Shown: in pieces, positions 1-8,727 of the stretch | Layout: the number at the start of each line of letters is the position of its first letter | Numbering within the stretch: the stretch's first letter is position 1 | Source: JAQBDA01 sp041301185 | GTDB lineage: Bacteria; Chloroflexota; Anaerolineae; Anaerolineales; UBA4823 | NCBI GenBank assembly: GCA_041301185.1 | Contig: JBFYSV010000202.1 | Location: 1 to 64,000, forward strand | Direction: 5' to 3' | DNA: 64,000 nucleotides | The notes under the pieces: model-generated | Database searches by the model: none | Told to the model about the DNA's origin: nothing | What the model saw: the letters and a program-made list of their open reading frames with translations, nothing else | Made by a program: the position numbers and the translations under genes

Positions 1-501
1 CCAGGATGCTTGAAAATCGTCGATCCACAGACTGATAAACGCATGCCGCAAAAGCCGAATTACATCTCAGACATGATGTCGCTTTCCAGGCTGGATCTTA
101 TCCAGCCTGATCCGGACCATCCAGCTCGTCCCCCACTGATAATATTTGGTGAGGAACCTCCTCCGGATTGGTGCTATTATTTTGAGAAAGCCGATCTGGC
201 AAGACAGATTGGAGACTGGGAACAAGTTGCATCGCTGGCAGATCAAGCCATGCAGCTCGGAGAGACTCTCTACGAAGTCAATGCTCCTGAGTTGGTTACT
301 TTCATCGATGGATATGCTCATACCGGGCGCTGGTCTGAAGCATTAGAACTGACTGGTCAAGCCTTAGCGCTGAGTGAGCGTATGGATCGCATGCTGTGTG
401 ATTCGTGGAATCGAATAGCTAGCAATCAGTCGCCAGATGATACAGATTTCCAAAATGCCTGGTCGACAGCTCAGAAACAATTGACGTGCCTAATGCCATA
501 A
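1..501 (+). CDS. C-terminal part of a TPR-like protein, truncated by the window edge
   Basis: The reading frame is open from base 1, so only the last 166 residues are present and the true start lies outside the window. A TTG at 10 is not a convincing start. The visible part has a proline-rich stretch, then two helix pairs resembling tetratricopeptide units (a segment with ADLARQIGDWEQV, then a second around GRWSEALEL). I associate this kind of tail with large membrane or O-antigen-ligase-like proteins of Chloroflexi, but the N-terminal domain cannot be seen, so no function is assigned. The next gene, a glycosyltransferase, starts 20 bases after the stop, which suggests a shared surface-glycan operon. 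Confidence 0.6.
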   Translation, partial: PGCLKIVDPQTDKRMPQKPNYISDMMSLSRLDLIQPDPDHPARPPLIIFGEEPPPDWCYYFEKADLARQIGDWEQVASLADQAMQLGETLYEVNAPELVTFIDGYAHTGRWSEALELTGQALALSERMDRMLCDSWNRIASNQSPDDTDFQNAWSTAQKQLTCLMP

Positions 502-521
502 ACCAATTCTCGAAAGATGGG

Positions 522-1475
522 ATGAATATGGATTGTTCCGTGGTTATTCCGGTATATTTTGGTGAACCCACCCTGGAAGAACTGATTAACCAGCTTGAAC
601 GGGAGTTGCCATCGCTCTTCGCAAATTATGAAATCATCTTAGTCAACGACGGTAGCCGCGATGCAAGTTGGGAAATTATCTCAAACTTAGCTAAAAGCCA
701 TTCGCGAATCAGGGCTTTCAACTTGATGCGAAACTATGGTCAGCATAACGCATTGTTGTGTGGTATTCGAGCAGCTCAATACCCGATCACTGTAACGATG
801 GATGATGATTTGCAGCACCCCCCACAGGAGATTGGAAAATTAATCGTCAGACTGAAAGAAGGATACGAGGTTGTCTATGGTACACCTCTGCAAGAGAAGC
901 ACACTGTATGGCGTGTTCTTGCCTCGCAAGTCACCAAACTTGCTTTACAAAGCACCATGGGGGCAGAGACTGCCCGTCATGTGAGCGCATTTCGCGCGTT
1001 CTACACTTGCATCCGAGACTCATTCGCGAATTACAACAACTCTTATGTATCGATCGATGTCTTGCTTACCTGGGGTGCATCGCGGTTCTGCGCTGTTTCA
1101 GTTCGCCATGACCTCCGCCTGGCAGGTCAGTCGAACTACACTTTTCGTAAATTAATCGTTCATGCAATGAACATGATCACCGGGTTTAGCATCATTCCGC
1201 TTCAGATTGCCAGCTGGGCAGGCTTTACTTTTGCCATATTCGGATTGATTGTATTATTATATGTCGTCGGCAGGTATCTCATCCAGGGAGGCAGCGTACC
1301 CGGATTTCCATTCTTGGCTTCCACTATTGCAATTTTCTCAGGCGTGCAGCTATTTGCATTGGGTATCATTGGAGAATACCTGGCTCGCATGCACTTTCGA
1401 CTATTAGATCGCCCACCTTATATGGTGAGTGAAGTCATGCAAACAGCTATTCACGAATCGGACGGCAGTACATGA
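522..1475 (+). CDS. GT2 family glycosyltransferase, DPM/GtrB-like, with C-terminal membrane helices
   Basis: A 317-residue family 2 glycosyltransferase that likely moves a sugar from a nucleotide donor to a polyprenyl phosphate or membrane glycan at the inner face of the membrane. The N-terminus shows the SVVIPVY strand, a metal-binding acidic triad near residues 94-96 (MDDDLQHPP) and the NYGQHNA segment typical of GtrB/DPM1 relatives. Two hydrophobic helices follow near residues 220-245 and 262-285. A GTG at 486 in the same frame would overlap the upstream gene by 16 bases. ATG at 522 is preferred because family members begin just before the first strand. It overlaps the next gene by 4 bases (ATGA). 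Confidence 0.85.
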   Translation: MNMDCSVVIPVYFGEPTLEELINQLERELPSLFANYEIILVNDGSRDASWEIISNLAKSHSRIRAFNLMRNYGQHNALLCGIRAAQYPITVTMDDDLQHPPQEIGKLIVRLKEGYEVVYGTPLQEKHTVWRVLASQVTKLALQSTMGAETARHVSAFRAFYTCIRDSFANYNNSYVSIDVLLTWGASRFCAVSVRHDLRLAGQSNYTFRKLIVHAMNMITGFSIIPLQIASWAGFTFAIFGLIVLLYVVGRYLIQGGSVPGFPFLASTIAIFSGVQLFALGIIGEYLARMHFRLLDRPPYMVSEVMQTAIHESDGST

Positions 1476-2212
1476 GTGAACTATGCAGGTATCTACCCTG
1501 GGACTCGGATTTCTTTGGCGAACGTATTGCCCAGGTAGAGGCAAATCGCCTGGACCAAGAGTCCTTAATCGAGATTATCCAGTGGTGCAATCAAAGTGAC
1601 ATCGATTGCTTATATTACCTTGCTGACCCAAACTATATTGAGGCAATCCGGACAGCCGAAGATAATCAATTTCACCTGGTTGATGTTCGCGTGACAAGGC
1701 AATACCAATTTCAGCCAACGGAGGATTTCAACCAGCCAGTAGCTCCTTATCTCATCCGTCCAGTCTACCTTTCGGATATTCCAGATCTGCGCAAGATCGC
1801 AAGAAAGAGCTTCACCCAGTCACGTTTTTATTCTGATCCATGTTTTCCGCAAGAAAAATGTGACGAATTATATGACGTATGGATCAAGAATAGTTGTGAA
1901 GGGTATGCAGATCATGTCCTTGTTGCAGAAATCAAGGGCTTACCCCAAGGTTTTATCACCTGCCACGTCCGCCAGAACCGGTTTGAAGGTGATATCGGGT
2001 TGGTTGGGGTTAGTGAACAGGCGCGCGGCCAAGGTGTTGGTAAATCACTGATCGAATGTGCACGAGAGTGGTTCTATAATCAAGGTGTAAACAGGATTTT
2101 TGTTGTTACTCAGGGTGCAAATATTCTAGGTCATAAGCTATATGATAGAAATGGATTTTCGATACATTCGATAAAACTCTGGTATCACAAATGGTTCAAA
2201 GGTTGTCTATAG
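1472..2212 (+). CDS. GNAT family N-acetyltransferase, WecD-like
   Basis: A 246-residue acetyltransferase. The C-terminal half is a GNAT domain with the acetyl-CoA loop RGQGVG at residues 185-190 and a terminal GFSIHSIKLWYHKW segment. The N-terminal half (LPWDSDFFG...) resembles the non-catalytic lobe of WecD, the dTDP-fucosamine acetyltransferase of enterobacterial common antigen synthesis. It starts inside the stop of the glycosyltransferase (ATGA) and is followed 7 bases later by a WecE-like sugar aminotransferase, so N-acetylation of a 4-amino-4,6-dideoxyhexose is the likely job. The exact sugar cannot be read from sequence. Confidence 0.8.
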   Translation: MSELCRYLPWDSDFFGERIAQVEANRLDQESLIEIIQWCNQSDIDCLYYLADPNYIEAIRTAEDNQFHLVDVRVTRQYQFQPTEDFNQPVAPYLIRPVYLSDIPDLRKIARKSFTQSRFYSDPCFPQEKCDELYDVWIKNSCEGYADHVLVAEIKGLPQGFITCHVRQNRFEGDIGLVGVSEQARGQGVGKSLIECAREWFYNQGVNRIFVVTQGANILGHKLYDRNGFSIHSIKLWYHKWFKGCL

Positions 2213-2219
2213 AAGAGTC

Positions 2220-3365
2220 ATGAGTAAATATTTAATACCATTTAACAAAGCGTATATTAGTGGCCTGGAAAATGATTATATGGCAACAGCAATTGCCAAT
2301 AGCCATATTTCTGGTGAAGGGCCATTCACTCACCAATGCCACTCCTTGCTCGAGAATTTGCTTGGTGTCCACAAAGTGCTTTTAACCACTTCCTGTACTC
2401 ACGCTCTGGAATTGGCAGCAATATTAATAAATATTCAACCCGGCGATGAGGTGATTATTCCATCGTTCACCTTCGTATCGACGGTAAATGCGTTCGTGTT
2501 GCGCGGTGCAAAACCAAAATTTATCGATATTCGATCTGATACATTAAATCTCAATGAAAATCTATTGGAGAGCATTATCACACCGCAAACAAAAGCAATA
2601 GTCCCAGTACATTATGCTGGTGTCGGTTGTGAAATGGATAAGATACTTGAAATTGTCAACTCATACCAGATTTCAGTGATAGAAGATAATGCTCATGGAT
2701 TATTTGGTAGATATCAAGGTAAGTTCCTGGGAACTTTTGGTAGCCTGGCTACTCAGAGCTTCCACGAAACAAAGAATATCACCTGCGGAGAAGGCGGCGC
2801 TTTGATTGTCAACCGTCCAGATCTTGTAGAACGGGCAGAAATTATTCGTGAGAAGGGAACAGATCGCAGCCGGTATTTCCGAGGTCAGATTGATAAGTAT
2901 TCCTGGGTGGATATCGGCTCGAGTTATCTGCCATCAGACATTTTGGCAGCATTTCTCCTTGCTCAATTAGAGGCTCGGCATGAGATTCAACACAAACGCC
3001 GCATAATCTGGGACTATTACTACCAGCACTTGTACTCCTGGGCAGAAGAGAACTTGATACAATTACCTTTTGTTCCGGATTATTGTGATCAATCGTATCA
3101 TATGTTTTATCTTATCTTCCCAAGTCTAGAGTATCGCAAATCAATGATTGAGCATCTGGCAAAAAATGGTATCCTAAGCGTGTTTCACTATACTCCTCTC
3201 CATACGTCAAGAATGGGTGTTCGCTTTGGTGGGAAAATTGGTGACTGCCCAGTTACAGAACAGATCAGTGAGCGTCTTCTCAGATTGCCATTCTATACTA
3301 GTCTTAGTCACGACGATCAAGATAAGGTGATTGATAAGATATTAAATTTCAATATGCAGTTATAA
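2220..3365 (+). CDS. wecE: DegT/DnrJ/EryC1 sugar aminotransferase, WecE-like
   Basis: A 381-residue PLP enzyme of aminotransferase fold type I, probably dTDP-4-dehydro-6-deoxyglucose transaminase. It has the PLP-binding EDNAHG segment (Asp156), the Schiff-base lysine at K185 in FHETKNITCGEGGA, and the early TTSCTHALE phosphate-binding loop. The H-E-T-K-N signature with CGEGGA is typical of the WecE branch of the family. The product would feed the adjacent WecD-like acetyltransferase, and both would supply an acetamido sugar to the glycosyltransferase upstream. Length is normal. The symbol is by similarity of motifs and context only. Confidence 0.82.
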   Translation: MSKYLIPFNKAYISGLENDYMATAIANSHISGEGPFTHQCHSLLENLLGVHKVLLTTSCTHALELAAILINIQPGDEVIIPSFTFVSTVNAFVLRGAKPKFIDIRSDTLNLNENLLESIITPQTKAIVPVHYAGVGCEMDKILEIVNSYQISVIEDNAHGLFGRYQGKFLGTFGSLATQSFHETKNITCGEGGALIVNRPDLVERAEIIREKGTDRSRYFRGQIDKYSWVDIGSSYLPSDILAAFLLAQLEARHEIQHKRRIIWDYYYQHLYSWAEENLIQLPFVPDYCDQSYHMFYLIFPSLEYRKSMIEHLAKNGILSVFHYTPLHTSRMGVRFGGKIGDCPVTEQISERLLRLPFYTSLSHDDQDKVIDKILNFNMQL

Positions 3366-3431
3366 AACGCATTTCTACATACATATATTTTGGATGCTCA
3401 TCATGAATAAATTGCTTATGGGAGATTAAGA

Positions 3432-3659
3432 TTGGAACCGTTGATGTTTATCAAATTTCTTTTTATAGCCACCCAAATCCTCTCAGCATCACCGGACAAA
3501 AATACGGCTTATCTCGATCCGGGTTCTGGTAGTTTTATTTTCCAATTAATCATCGCTTCCTTAGTGGGAGGAGCGTTCATCGTGAAAACATATTGGAAGC
3601 GGATAACCGCCTATTTCCAGAAATTCTTTTCCAAGAATCCTAAAGACGGCGAAGAATGA
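3432..3659 (+). CDS. Small single-pass membrane protein of unknown function
   Basis: A 75-residue protein with a conserved-looking YLDPGSGSF segment, one membrane helix at about residues 33-52 and a basic cytoplasmic tail. Short proteins with the DPGSGS motif occur beside polysaccharide or methyltransferase genes in many bacteria; their function is not known to me. The chosen start is TTG at 3432, 7 bases after GGAG at 3421-3424. An in-frame ATG at 3444 is the alternative but lacks a good ribosome binding site. The stop overlaps the ATG of the methyltransferase by 4 bases, so the two are probably translated together. Confidence 0.7.
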   Translation: MEPLMFIKFLFIATQILSASPDKNTAYLDPGSGSFIFQLIIASLVGGAFIVKTYWKRITAYFQKFFSKNPKDGEE

Positions 3660-5050
3660 CCCTGGAAATTCGTCAAGATTCAACTTTGCCTTTGGGAGCG
3701 TCGTTTCGGGATCCATCCGGATTTATTTTCAAATTAGAGAACCGGATCTACCGCCAGATTAACCATTCGTACCAGAATGATTACCTCCACCTCATCGAGT
3801 CGGGCTTGTACGCAAAATTGGTTGAGGAGCAGCTGCTTATCCCCCACCAAGAAGTATTGGTAAAAGCACCGCGTCCAGATTTAGCGTATAAGATTATTGA
3901 GCCTGATCTTCTAAATTTTATTGCATATCCATACGAGATATGTTTCAGCCAGTTGAAAGATTCTGCCCTGGCTACGTTGAAGATACAAAAGCTGGCACTT
4001 GATTATGGGATGTCGCTGAAGGACAGTAGCGCGTATAATATTCAGTTTCATCACGGGAAACCGCTATTAATAGACACGCTCTCTTTCGAAAGATACCAGG
4101 ATGGCAAGCCTTGGGTTGCTTACCGGCAGTTTTGCCAGCATTTTTTGGCTCCTCTCAGTTTGATTGCTTATCAGGATTCTCGCCTGGCTATTTTGCAGGC
4201 AAACTTTATCGACGGCATTCCACTTGACTTTGCCAGCCGTCTCTTACCCTTACGAACCCGGCTTACGCCATCACTAATGCTCCATATCCATCTACACGCA
4301 GCAAGCCAAAAAAAATATGCCAACACAAAACCCGCCTCCAACAGGTCTGTCAACCAAACAGCCCTAAGGGGGTTAATTGACAGTCTCGAAGCATCTACAA
4401 ATAAATTGAAATGGTCCCCATCCGGACCGGGTTGGGCTGCATATTATGAAGAAGAACATAGCTATACAATCGCCGGTCTTGAACACAAACAGCGACTGGT
4501 CAAAGAATATCTATCCCAAATCAATCCCCAGATTGTTTGGGATCTGGGAGCGAACACGGGCATGTTTAGCCGCATCGCAAGTGATTCTGGCGCATTTATA
4601 GTTGCTTTTGATTTCGATCCCGCGGCAGTGGAGCTTAACTACCTTGACGTTCGAAAGCATCAAGAGCTTAAAATCTTGCCTCTCATCCAGAATCTGACCA
4701 ATCCAAGCCCGGCAATTGGCTGGCAAAACCAAGAGCGCCTGTCCCTCATTGAGCGAGCCAATGCAGATGCAATCCTGGCATTGGCACTGGTTCACCACCT
4801 GTCTATCAGCAACAATGTAACCCTAGATAACTTAGCCAATTTCTTGCAAAAACTCTCCTCACATCTGATCATCGAGTTCGTGCCAAAGAGCGATCCTCAA
4901 GTACAGCGTTTGCTGCTGGTGAGGGAGGATATATTCTCGGACTATACTCAAGAGCAATTCGAGACCGCTTTCAACCGCAATTTTATCATCCACAAATCTG
5001 AAACAATCCAGGATTCTCAACGCAGGATATACCTGATGGAGAGGCGATAA
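3656..5050 (+). CDS. SAM-dependent methyltransferase, NoeA-like
   Basis: A 464-residue two-part protein. The C-terminal domain is a class I methyltransferase with SAM-binding motif I (VWDLGANTGMFSRIA, residues 294-308), an acidic motif II (FDFDP) and the ALALVHHLSI segment. The N-terminal 200 residues contain KDSSAYNIQ and IDTLSFERY, which are typical of proteins annotated as NoeA-type nodulation methyltransferases, but the methyl acceptor is unknown. In this cluster a surface glycan or its lipid carrier is the plausible substrate; that is inference. It is coupled to the small membrane protein upstream by an ATGA overlap and to the sulfatase-fold enzyme 3 bases downstream. Confidence 0.75.
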   Translation: MTLEIRQDSTLPLGASFRDPSGFIFKLENRIYRQINHSYQNDYLHLIESGLYAKLVEEQLLIPHQEVLVKAPRPDLAYKIIEPDLLNFIAYPYEICFSQLKDSALATLKIQKLALDYGMSLKDSSAYNIQFHHGKPLLIDTLSFERYQDGKPWVAYRQFCQHFLAPLSLIAYQDSRLAILQANFIDGIPLDFASRLLPLRTRLTPSLMLHIHLHAASQKKYANTKPASNRSVNQTALRGLIDSLEASTNKLKWSPSGPGWAAYYEEEHSYTIAGLEHKQRLVKEYLSQINPQIVWDLGANTGMFSRIASDSGAFIVAFDFDPAAVELNYLDVRKHQELKILPLIQNLTNPSPAIGWQNQERLSLIERANADAILALALVHHLSISNNVTLDNLANFLQKLSSHLIIEFVPKSDPQVQRLLLVREDIFSDYTQEQFETAFNRNFIIHKSETIQDSQRRIYLMERR

Positions 5051-5053
5051 TCC

Positions 5054-6610
5054 ATGCAGGCGGACACCAAGAGGGAAACCATCCTACACCCGATCCTTTT
5101 CGCGATCTACCCCACAATCGCCCTCCTCGCCAACAACATTGAAGAGATCAAGATCGGTGTGGCACTCCGCCCGTTGGCGATCAGCCTAATCACCTGCCTT
5201 CTCCTATACTCATCCTTACGCATTTTCTTCAAGGATCGTAGAACCACCTCGGTGGTGACAAGTTTGATTCTGATCGTGTTCTTTTCATATGGTCATATCT
5301 ACACTTACCTTGAAACAACCCTCTCGCCTGGCTTATACCTGGGACGCCACCGCTACCTTGCACCATTCACCGTATTCCTGACCTTGATCGTAATTTATGC
5401 AATCGTGCGTAATCGGCATCGCTTATACACGCTAAACTCCCTTCTGAACTGGATAGGAGTTGTTGCCCTGGTGATCCCAATGATCAATATTGCCAGATAT
5501 GAGCTAGAGTCCACAAATAGGACAGTCCTTTATTCAGAATCACCAGCCCTGACAGAAGAGCTTGCAATACCCCCTGATGGCAATATACCTGATGTTTACT
5601 ACATTGTTGTCGATGCCTACGCAAGAGATGATACCCTGCTCGAGGATCATCTCTTTGATAACACCCCCTTTCTAAATCAATTGGAAGACATGGGTTTTTA
5701 TGTTGCAGATTGCAGCCAGAGCAACTATTCCCAGACTCAACTCTCCTTGTCTTCTTCCTTAAACATGGAGTACTTACAAGAAATGGGCGAGCAGTTTTCT
5801 CCAGGCAATTCGTCACGTGTCGACCTCCAGGATCTGATCCAACACAGCCTTGTACGCCAGACATTCGAGCAACTCGGCTATAAAACAGTTGCTTTTGAAA
5901 CCGGATTTAAATATACCCAATGGGAAGATGCTGACCTTTATTTATCCCCTTCCGCAGGTGTAATCCATAATTTACAGCTCATCGGCGGTCTCAGTGATTT
6001 CGAAGTGATGTTGATCAACACATCCGCCGGGTTGATTATTGCTGATGCAGCCAGGGTCCTACCGCAATTTCTGCAGGCTGAGCTTGATAATCCCCGACTC
6101 GTTCACCGCGAGCGGATCCTGTATGTTCTGGATCAACTACGCAAGTTGCCTGACATGCCGGGTCCAAAATTGGTTTTTGCTCATCTTGTCATTCCCCACC
6201 CTCCCTACGTTTTCGGAGCGGAGGGTGAATTTACAGATTATGACCTCGACGCGAACACCGGATACATTGATCAAATCAGCTATTTAAACAAACAGCTAAT
6301 CCCAATAATTCAACAGCTAATAAACGATTCAGAAACCCCACCCATCATTATCCTCCAGGCAGATCATGGGGCTATTCATTCCCCTCCATCCAAAAGGTTG
6401 AATATTCTTAACGCTTATTACTTCCCTGGGAATACGCAATCTCAATTCTATGAGTGGATATCTCCGGTGAACAGTTTTCGGTTGCTGTTCAACAGTTTTT
6501 TTGGTGCAAAATTACCCCTGAAAGATGATACAGGTTATTATTCGATCTATCAGGAACCTTATAATTTCACGATCATCCCCGAGACCCGCCCGGGATGCAG
6601 CCAGGACTAA
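5054..6610 (+). CDS. Membrane-anchored sulfatase-fold hydrolase/transferase
   Basis: A 518-residue protein with four or five N-terminal membrane helices (about residues 11-146) followed by an extracytoplasmic alkaline phosphatase/sulfatase-fold domain. The likely metal aspartate is D187 in YIVVDAY, the likely nucleophile is Thr228 in the NYSQTQ segment, and a later ADHG supplies metal ligands. This architecture resembles lipoteichoic-acid synthases and phosphoglycerol or phosphoethanolamine transferases. In this operon it probably decorates or transfers to a surface glycan. Which group it transfers cannot be deduced. It is the last gene of the glycan cluster; the next gene starts 121 bases later. 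Confidence 0.78.
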   Translation: MQADTKRETILHPILFAIYPTIALLANNIEEIKIGVALRPLAISLITCLLLYSSLRIFFKDRRTTSVVTSLILIVFFSYGHIYTYLETTLSPGLYLGRHRYLAPFTVFLTLIVIYAIVRNRHRLYTLNSLLNWIGVVALVIPMINIARYELESTNRTVLYSESPALTEELAIPPDGNIPDVYYIVVDAYARDDTLLEDHLFDNTPFLNQLEDMGFYVADCSQSNYSQTQLSLSSSLNMEYLQEMGEQFSPGNSSRVDLQDLIQHSLVRQTFEQLGYKTVAFETGFKYTQWEDADLYLSPSAGVIHNLQLIGGLSDFEVMLINTSAGLIIADAARVLPQFLQAELDNPRLVHRERILYVLDQLRKLPDMPGPKLVFAHLVIPHPPYVFGAEGEFTDYDLDANTGYIDQISYLNKQLIPIIQQLINDSETPPIIILQADHGAIHSPPSKRLNILNAYYFPGNTQSQFYEWISPVNSFRLLFNSFFGAKLPLKDDTGYYSIYQEPYNFTIIPETRPGCSQD

Positions 6611-6731
6611 ACTCAGATTCATGAAAAATCACCTTTATCGATCAGCCATCTCTTGACCTGTCTGCAAATGGTAGAATTAATCATAATAGATAACCATTCA
6701 AGCGATCCTTGCTGAGACTTGATGGCGTTTT

Positions 6732-8243
6732 ATGAAAACCCAAATCCTGAGGCTCGAAACCCACGATGATTTTATCTCTGCTCGCGACAAGATGGGCTGG
6801 AGCAAAACTGAGCGAATTCTGCTGGTATGGCCTGAGGGAAGCCATATATTATTCCGCCGGTTGGATTTAATCCTGTTACAACGACATAGCTCCTCTCTGG
6901 GGGCACAACTGGCACTGGTTTGTGAGGACTCCGATGTTCGATATCATGCGAACCAATTAGGGATTCTAGTTTTTGGGACAATCCAGAGCGCCCAAAAATC
7001 CCGTTGGCGGATAAGACACCAGAGAAGATCTTTACGCGGATATCCTGGCATCTCCGATAACCCTCGCCCGGATTTGACCACGCTTGCCCAGGAGACACAT
7101 CCCCAGCCAAACAGATTGCTCTCCCAACCAATAATGCGATTGGCAATATTCACCCTGGGCGTTCTGGCGCTGCTCTCCGTTGCGGCGATGCTTGTCCCCA
7201 GGGCAACCATTTCACTAATGCCGGATACGCGCATTCAGGAATTGACATTGCTCCTACAAGCCAGGCCTGGTACCAACGACGTCAATGTTTCAGGAACTAT
7301 TCCCGCGCGAAAAGTGACCGTGGAAGTAGAAGGTCGATCGAGTGTGCCAACTTCTGGAACAACTACCATCCCCCAAGAATATGCAAAGGGGCTGATCCGC
7401 TTCACCAATCTTACCGACCGATCGATTATGATTCCCGCTCAGACAGTCGTCCGAAATCCAGAAACCCCGGCAATTCGCTTTGCAACGTCTACTAGTGCTC
7501 AGATTCCCGCTGGGGTAGGAGAGGCCATAACCGTCACAGTCCAGGCTCTTGAGCCTGGAAAATCCGGTAATCAAATCGCTGACCAATTGGTCGCAATCGA
7601 GGGCGAATTGGGCGCGAGCTTGTTAGCCACCAATCCTAAACCCACAAACGGAGGTACAGATAGGCAGATTTCAAAAGCTACCGATAATGATCGAGAAGAA
7701 TTGTTGCAGCAATTAACTGCTGAACTACGCCAGACCGCCCAGGAAGAGCTGATCCGAATATTACCAACCGGAGACGTCCTGTTTACGCCGACAATTACCA
7801 TTGCTCAGATTATTGAGCAGGTCTATGATCCGCCCGAAAACCTGCCAAGTGACGAGATAAATTTAAACCTGAGAGTAGAGTATCAAGCCCTGGCAGCCTC
7901 ACATGCCGATCTTGAGCGATTTGCGCAATATGCCCTGGATGCGAATATTCCTGATATGTATCTGGTATTGCCCGATACTATAGTGATAAAACATATCACA
8001 TCTCCAGTGATAAAAAAAGATGGTATCGCTGAATTGAAAATCCAGGCAACTCGGAGATTACGCGCCAGAATATCGGAATCGGATGTAGTAAGCCTGTCCC
8101 TTGGATTGACACCTCTCCTGGCCTTGGACAAGCTCGCATCTGGTCTTCCTATCTCCAGCGAGCCTTCAATCCGGCTGACTCCCTCCTGGTGGCCGCGCTT
8201 GCCGATTTTGCCATTCCAATATACGATTACCATTCAGCAATAG
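6732..8243 (+). CDS. Single-pass membrane protein with baseplate J-like extracellular domain
   Basis: A 503-residue protein with a cytoplasmic N-terminal domain (residues 1-130) that resembles a small nucleotide-binding or Rossmann-type fold, one membrane helix at about 134-155, and a beta-rich outer domain. Chloroflexi proteins of this shape are commonly annotated 'baseplate J/gp47 family', but there are no other phage-tail genes here, so a contractile injection role is unlikely. An AT-rich stretch (TAGAAT near 6671-6676) may be its promoter. RuvX and MltG follow on the same strand with short gaps, consistent with a cell-wall and DNA-maintenance operon. Function unknown. Confidence 0.6.
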   Translation: MKTQILRLETHDDFISARDKMGWSKTERILLVWPEGSHILFRRLDLILLQRHSSSLGAQLALVCEDSDVRYHANQLGILVFGTIQSAQKSRWRIRHQRRSLRGYPGISDNPRPDLTTLAQETHPQPNRLLSQPIMRLAIFTLGVLALLSVAAMLVPRATISLMPDTRIQELTLLLQARPGTNDVNVSGTIPARKVTVEVEGRSSVPTSGTTTIPQEYAKGLIRFTNLTDRSIMIPAQTVVRNPETPAIRFATSTSAQIPAGVGEAITVTVQALEPGKSGNQIADQLVAIEGELGASLLATNPKPTNGGTDRQISKATDNDREELLQQLTAELRQTAQEELIRILPTGDVLFTPTITIAQIIEQVYDPPENLPSDEINLNLRVEYQALAASHADLERFAQYALDANIPDMYLVLPDTIVIKHITSPVIKKDGIAELKIQATRRLRARISESDVVSLSLGLTPLLALDKLASGLPISSEPSIRLTPSWWPRLPILPFQYTITIQQ

Positions 8244-8257
8244 TGTGGCGATTATCA

Positions 8258-8674
8258 ATGCGTATTCTGGCAGTCGACCCTGGAGATAAGAATATCGGCA
8301 TTGCGCTAAGCGACCCAACCGGCACGATAGCCAATCCACTGACGGTTATCCAGCATATTTCACGACCTGTGGATGCAGCTTCGATTGCCCAACTTGCCGA
8401 GGAAAATCAGGTAGCACGGATTATCGTTGGGCAGGCTTTGGATGATGAAAACCGCCCGACCCCTCAAGGGCGGAAAGCTGCCCGCCTGGCTGCCGCGATC
8501 CGTACCCAAACCAATTTACCCGTCGAATTATGGGATGAGAGCGGCAGTACCCTGGCGGCTCGCCTGGCCATGATCGCGGTCAATACCTCTCGCGAGAGGC
8601 GTAAAGGCCATCATGATGATCTCGCGGCAACCTATACTCTCCAAACATACCTGGATGCCCAGTCAACTGGATGA
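8258..8674 (+). CDS. ruvX: Putative pre-16S rRNA nuclease / Holliday junction resolvase, YqgF family
   Basis: A 138-residue RNase H-fold nuclease. It opens with MRILAVDPGDKNIG, placing the first catalytic aspartate at D7. Later acidic residues sit at D93-E94 (WDESGST) and D120-D121 (GHHDDLAA). The YqgF family processes the 5' end of 16S rRNA and has also been linked to Holliday junction cleavage. The frame stays open 69 bases upstream, but ATG at 8258 is chosen because the family begins at this strand and the longer form would overlap the upstream gene. It lies immediately upstream of mltG. Confidence 0.88.
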   Translation: MRILAVDPGDKNIGIALSDPTGTIANPLTVIQHISRPVDAASIAQLAEENQVARIIVGQALDDENRPTPQGRKAARLAAAIRTQTNLPVELWDESGSTLAARLAMIAVNTSRERRKGHHDDLAATYTLQTYLDAQSTG

Positions 8675-8727
8675 TATACCCAGCCACACCAGGCTTAACT
8701 CGAGAACCTTAGTTCACCTTACCCACG

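Noticed and set aside
10..501. TTG at 10 as a gene start
   Set aside because: The frame is open to base 1, so the visible part is only the C-terminus of a larger protein.
6732..8243. Phage tail or contractile injection system around the baseplate J-like protein
   Set aside because: No sheath, tube, spike or other tail genes are present; the neighbours are housekeeping genes.
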